Positions 29,647-32,531 of a stretch of DNA of 32,531 nt are shown here, piece by piece. Numbering within the stretch: position 1 is the stretch's first letter; each line of letters starts with the position of its first letter. The stretch is from Candidatus Hydrogenedentota bacterium (lineage in GTDB: Bacteria; Hydrogenedentota; Hydrogenedentia; Hydrogenedentales; JAGMZX01): positions 1-32,531 of the forward strand of contig JAKQEQ010000125.1 in NCBI GenBank assembly GCA_029556545.1, given 5' to 3'. The notes under the pieces were generated by a model. The model was not told where the DNA came from, searched no databases, and saw nothing but the letters and a program-made list of their open reading frames with translations. The position numbers and the translations under genes were made by a program.

Positions 29647-30612
29647 ATGAGAACAAAGGACTATCACGAAATCCCGAAGGTGCGCGATAAGTGGAGTTAC
29701 CTGTACGTCGAGCACTGCCGGGTGGATCAGGAAGAAAAAGCGATTGCGGTGCATGATCAGTACGGGGTGACGCCGGTACCGTGCGCGAATTTGACGTTGT
29801 TGATGCTGGGTCCCGGCACGAAGATCACGCATGCGGCCATTACAACGCTGGCGGACACGGGCTGTATGGTTGTCTGGTGCGGGGAACAGGGGGTGCGCTT
29901 CTATGCGGCGGGTACGGGCACGACGCGCAACGCGGATAAGCTGCTGCATCAGGCGAGTCTGTGCACGCACCGTCAGAGTCGCTTGCACGTGGTGCGGCGC
30001 ATGTACGAGATGCGCTTCGAGCAGGATGTCGATCCGAACCTGACGCTGCAACAGATTCGCGGGATGGAAGGTGTGCGGGTGCGGGAGGCGTATGCCCGCG
30101 CTTCGCTCGAAAGCGGCGTGCCCTGGCGCGGGCGGTCGTATGACCGCGGCCAATGGGCGAAGGCGGACCCGGTGAATCGGGCGCTATCCGCGGCAAACTC
30201 GTGCCTGTACGGTGTCTCCCATGCGGCGATTGTGGCGGCGGGGTATTCCACGGCGCTCGGGTTCATCCACACGGGAAAGCAATTGTCGTTTGTCTACGAC
30301 ATCGCGGACCTCTACAAGGTGGACGTCACCGTGCCCGCGGCTTTTCAGGCCGCCGCGTCGGTCGAGAAGAACGTCGAGCGCGAGGTGCGCCTGCGGTGTC
30401 GTGATACGTTCGCGCAGAAGAATCTTCTGCCGCGTATCGTGGATGATATCGATTACGTGCTGGCGTTTGCGCCGCCGGAAGAAGAACCCACGGGGGATTT
30501 CGACAGCGACCCGGCCAGACCCGGGGACCTGTGGGACCCGGAAAGGGGCGTGACGCCGGGCGGGGTGCAGTATGGCGGTGAGCCGCCCACGCAGGAGGAA
30601 CTGCCGTTATGA
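29647..30612 (+). CDS. cas1: CRISPR integrase Cas1 (type I-E)
   Basis: Integrates new spacers as a complex with Cas2. The 321-residue protein has the expected catalytic residues at E141 (in MEGVRVRE), H208 (in GFIHTGKQLSFVYDIADLYK), D218 and D221, the same numbers as in E. coli Cas1 (305 residues). The I-E pattern SAANSCLYGVSHAAIVAAGYSTALGF precedes the active site. The C-terminus is an acidic, Pro/Gly-rich extension of about 40 residues (EEEPTGDFDSDP onward). The ATG at 29647 has AAAAGGGGG upstream; earlier in-frame codons from 29617 cross the palindromic repeat. The stop overlaps cas2 as ATGA. Confidence 0.96.
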   Translation: MRTKDYHEIPKVRDKWSYLYVEHCRVDQEEKAIAVHDQYGVTPVPCANLTLLMLGPGTKITHAAITTLADTGCMVVWCGEQGVRFYAAGTGTTRNADKLLHQASLCTHRQSRLHVVRRMYEMRFEQDVDPNLTLQQIRGMEGVRVREAYARASLESGVPWRGRSYDRGQWAKADPVNRALSAANSCLYGVSHAAIVAAGYSTALGFIHTGKQLSFVYDIADLYKVDVTVPAAFQAAASVEKNVEREVRLRCRDTFAQKNLLPRIVDDIDYVLAFAPPEEEPTGDFDSDPARPGDLWDPERGVTPGGVQYGGEPPTQEELPL

Positions 30613-30890
30613 TGGTGATGATCCTCGAACGCGTGCCTGCTTCGTTGCGGGGCGAACTCAGCCGATGGATGATCGAGCCGCATACCGGCGTCTTCGTCGG
30701 TACGGTGTCCGCCATGGTCCGCGAAAGACTGTGGCAGAAGGCGTGTGGGAGCGTGAAAGACGGCGCCTGCATGCTGATTTGGAGTTCCAATACGGAACAG
30801 GGCTTCAAGATCGACTTCTGGGGCGGCACGAAGCGCCATGTGACTGACTGGGAGGGACTTCAACTGGTAACAAAGCCACGAGAGCCTTAA
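30609..30890 (+). CDS. cas2: CRISPR adaptation protein Cas2 (type I-E)
   Basis: Cas2 bridges two Cas1 dimers in the spacer-integration complex. The 93-residue protein matches the type I-E form of Cas2 (E. coli 94 residues). It starts MVMILERVPASLRGELSRWM, then PHTGVFVGTVSAMVRERLW and GSVKDGACMLIWSSNTEQGF, ending with a short basic tail. The ATG overlaps the cas1 stop by 4 bp. Its TAA stop is only 10 bp before the first CRISPR repeat, so the usual leader and any host-factor site are missing or lie within the cas2 coding sequence. Confidence 0.93.
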   Translation: MMVMILERVPASLRGELSRWMIEPHTGVFVGTVSAMVRERLWQKACGSVKDGACMLIWSSNTEQGFKIDFWGGTKRHVTDWEGLQLVTKPREP

Positions 30891-30900
30891 AATGCAATGT

Positions 30901-32531
30901 GTGTTCCCCACGCACGTGGGGATGAACCGAATGATTGACACCATCGCCTTCGAAGTCCCAAGTGTTCCCCACGCACGTGGGGATGAACCGAATAGGACGC
31001 GCCTTGCGGACGAGGCATGGGAGTGTTCCCCACGCACGTGGGGATGAACCGTACCTTTTCCCTATACTACCTGTACTACACGCGTGTTCCCCACGCACGT
31101 GGGGATGAACCGCTCCGCGACCGTCGCCTGGCGTATGAACTCGGGTGTTCCCCACGCACGTGGGGATGAACCGGCGGACGCCAAGCCTCTTCTCTCGCGT
31201 TGCACGTGTTCCCCACGCACGTGGGGATGAACCGCGGGGGACAAAGCCACCGAGGGCGCGCGCAAAGTGTTCCCCACGCACGTGGGGATGAACCGAATCG
31301 CGGTTCTCGTGGACGCCACAAAATCCAGTGTTCCCCACGCACGTGGGGATGAACCGGACATGGACCCGCGAGTAGCAAAGTTAGCCGCGTGTTCCCCACG
31401 CACGTGGGGATGAACCGGAGAGCAATGACGTGGCAAGAGCGCATAGAACGTGTTCCCCACGCACGTGGGGATGAACCTTCAGACGCGCCCGCATCCGCCT
31501 CGGGCTGAACGTGTTCCCCACGCACGTGGGGATGAACCGCGAGTTGCAGGAACGTTCCATTACATTCGCTCGTGTTCCCCACGCACGTGGGGATGAACCG
31601 ACGCCGGACACAACCAAACTGATACGGCCTGTGTGTTCCCCACGCACGTGGGGATGAACCGTAGCACGCCCGACTTCCCTACGCACCTATAACGTGTTCC
31701 CCACGCACGTGGGGATGAACCGGGCGAAGGACACCGGCGAGACATGGGTCGCGCGTGTTCCCCACGCACGTGGGGATGAACCGACGAGTGCGGGGTCGCC
31801 CTCCAGGGCCGGGGGGTGTTCCCCACGCACGTGGGGATGAACCGGAAGAGGAACAAGAAGAAGAGCAGCAAGAAGAGTGTTCCCCACGCACGTGGGGATG
31901 AACCGAGCTAGAGATAGGCGTTGTGGATGATGAAATTGTGTTCCCCACGCACGTGGGGATGAACCGGTCTGAGCCGGATGCAGCAGTACGGGACGGTGGT
32001 GTTCCCCACGCACGTGGGGATGAACCGAGAAACGCGGGCTCGCGCTCGCGGGCAGCACCGTGTTCCCCACGCACGTGGGGATGAACCGCATTGGGCCGGT
32101 CGTCTGGGCGGGTTCCGGGCGTGTTCCCCACGCACGTGGGGATGAACCGCCATGACCTACCACATCATCGTAATCGCCGCGGTGTTCCCCACGCACGTGG
32201 GGATGAACCGAGGAGACCCAGGACCGCGCCAAGGGACCCGCCGTGTTCCCCACGCACGTGGGGATGAACCGGCGGGAAAAGGCCCGGAAACACGGCGGGA
32301 TCCGTGTTCCCCACGCACGTGGGGATGAACCGTCCGAGTCCGTAAGGCTAAGTGCAGCAAAGACGTGTTCCCCACGCACGTGGGGATGAACCGAGGGATG
32401 AGCGCGGTGAGGGGGACGGAGCGGAGTGTTCCCCACGCACGTGGGGATGAACCGTACTTCCGCACCTGCGCCGCGCCGTACATCAGGTGTTCCCCACGCA
32501 CGTGGGGATGAACCGACTTACGAATCGTTGT
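30901..32531 (+). CRISPR. Type I-E CRISPR array, 27 repeats, continuing past the window
   Basis: A 29-bp repeat begins GTGTTCCCC and ends GGGGATGAACCG. It recurs with a strict 61-bp period (29 + 32-bp spacers) from 30901 to 32487, giving 27 repeats, 26 full spacers and a partial one. The inner part, CCCCAC-GCAC-GTGGGG, forms the hairpin cut by Cas6e. The 3' part ATGAACCG would be the crRNA 5' handle when transcribed in the plus direction, the same sense as the cas genes. Repeats look identical except the tenth (31450-31478), which ends in T instead of G. No spacer is duplicated, by eye. The sixteenth spacer is a purine-only-like run of GAAGAG/CAAGAA units. Confidence 0.98.

Noticed and set aside
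30805-32501. Long minus-strand ORFs with repeated [18 protein letters not shown] and [10 protein letters not shown] peptides
   Set aside because: These are translations of the CRISPR repeats in three frames, a well-known false-gene artefact.

Overview
The window looks like a GC-rich chromosome segment from a diderm (outer-membrane) bacterium. It carries an MsbA-type lipid flippase, an LPS heptosyltransferase, several lipoproteins with lipoboxes, and an undecaprenyl-phosphate sugar transferase. The short palindromic and 7- or 9-bp tandem repeats placed at gene ends resemble those I associate with Planctomycetota- or Hydrogenedentota-like genomes. That assignment is an impression, not proof. 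I saw no rRNA or tRNA gene.

Layout, left to right. Positions 1-2944 (minus strand) hold a pyrimidine operon, pyrR-pyrB-pyrC, with a promoter, an attenuator-like terminator and a possible leader peptide. pyrC runs off the left edge. Positions 3009-4756 hold a CbiX-like chelatase, a DUF2059 secreted protein and a lipoprotein with two pseudopilin-like modules. Positions 4757-5153 are repeats. Positions 5154-8976 hold trpS followed by a tightly coupled BtuF/BtuD/BtuC-type uptake transporter. Positions 9081-9541 hold a HicB-HicA toxin-antitoxin pair. Positions 9779-13234 hold an MsbA-like exporter, a lipoprotein whose N-terminus carries three copies of a palindromic repeat, and aat. Positions 13200-20953 (minus strand) hold an envelope-polysaccharide block: an ILEI/PANDER-domain protein, a polyprenyl-phosphate sugar-phosphate transferase, a glycosyltransferase, a VpsJ-like toroid protein, an FmdB zinc ribbon, a small membrane protein, a heptosyltransferase and an ATP-grasp-like protein. 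Positions 21099-23269 hold hflK-hflC. Positions 23379-24347 hold an SMP-30/gluconolactonase-like protein whose tail is made of repeat DNA.

The most notable region is 24344-32531, a type I-E CRISPR-Cas locus: cas8e, cse2, cas7e, cas5e, cas6e, cas1, cas2 and an array of at least 27 repeats. It differs from the standard type I-E layout in two ways. No cas3 helicase-nuclease gene is present, and Cas5e carries a C-terminal HNH nuclease domain. The simplest reading is that Cascade (Cas8e, Cse2, Cas7e, Cas5e and Cas6e with crRNA) binds target DNA, and the HNH domain on Cas5 cuts it without Cas3. Cas1 has all four expected catalytic residues, Cas2 is full length and the array is highly regular, so adaptation is probably functional. 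The array begins only 10 bp after cas2, leaving no room for a normal leader. From memory, Cas3-less type I variants with HNH on Cas5 (I-E) or Cas8 (I-F) were reported in a 2023 large-scale clustering survey. This locus would be another member of that rare class.
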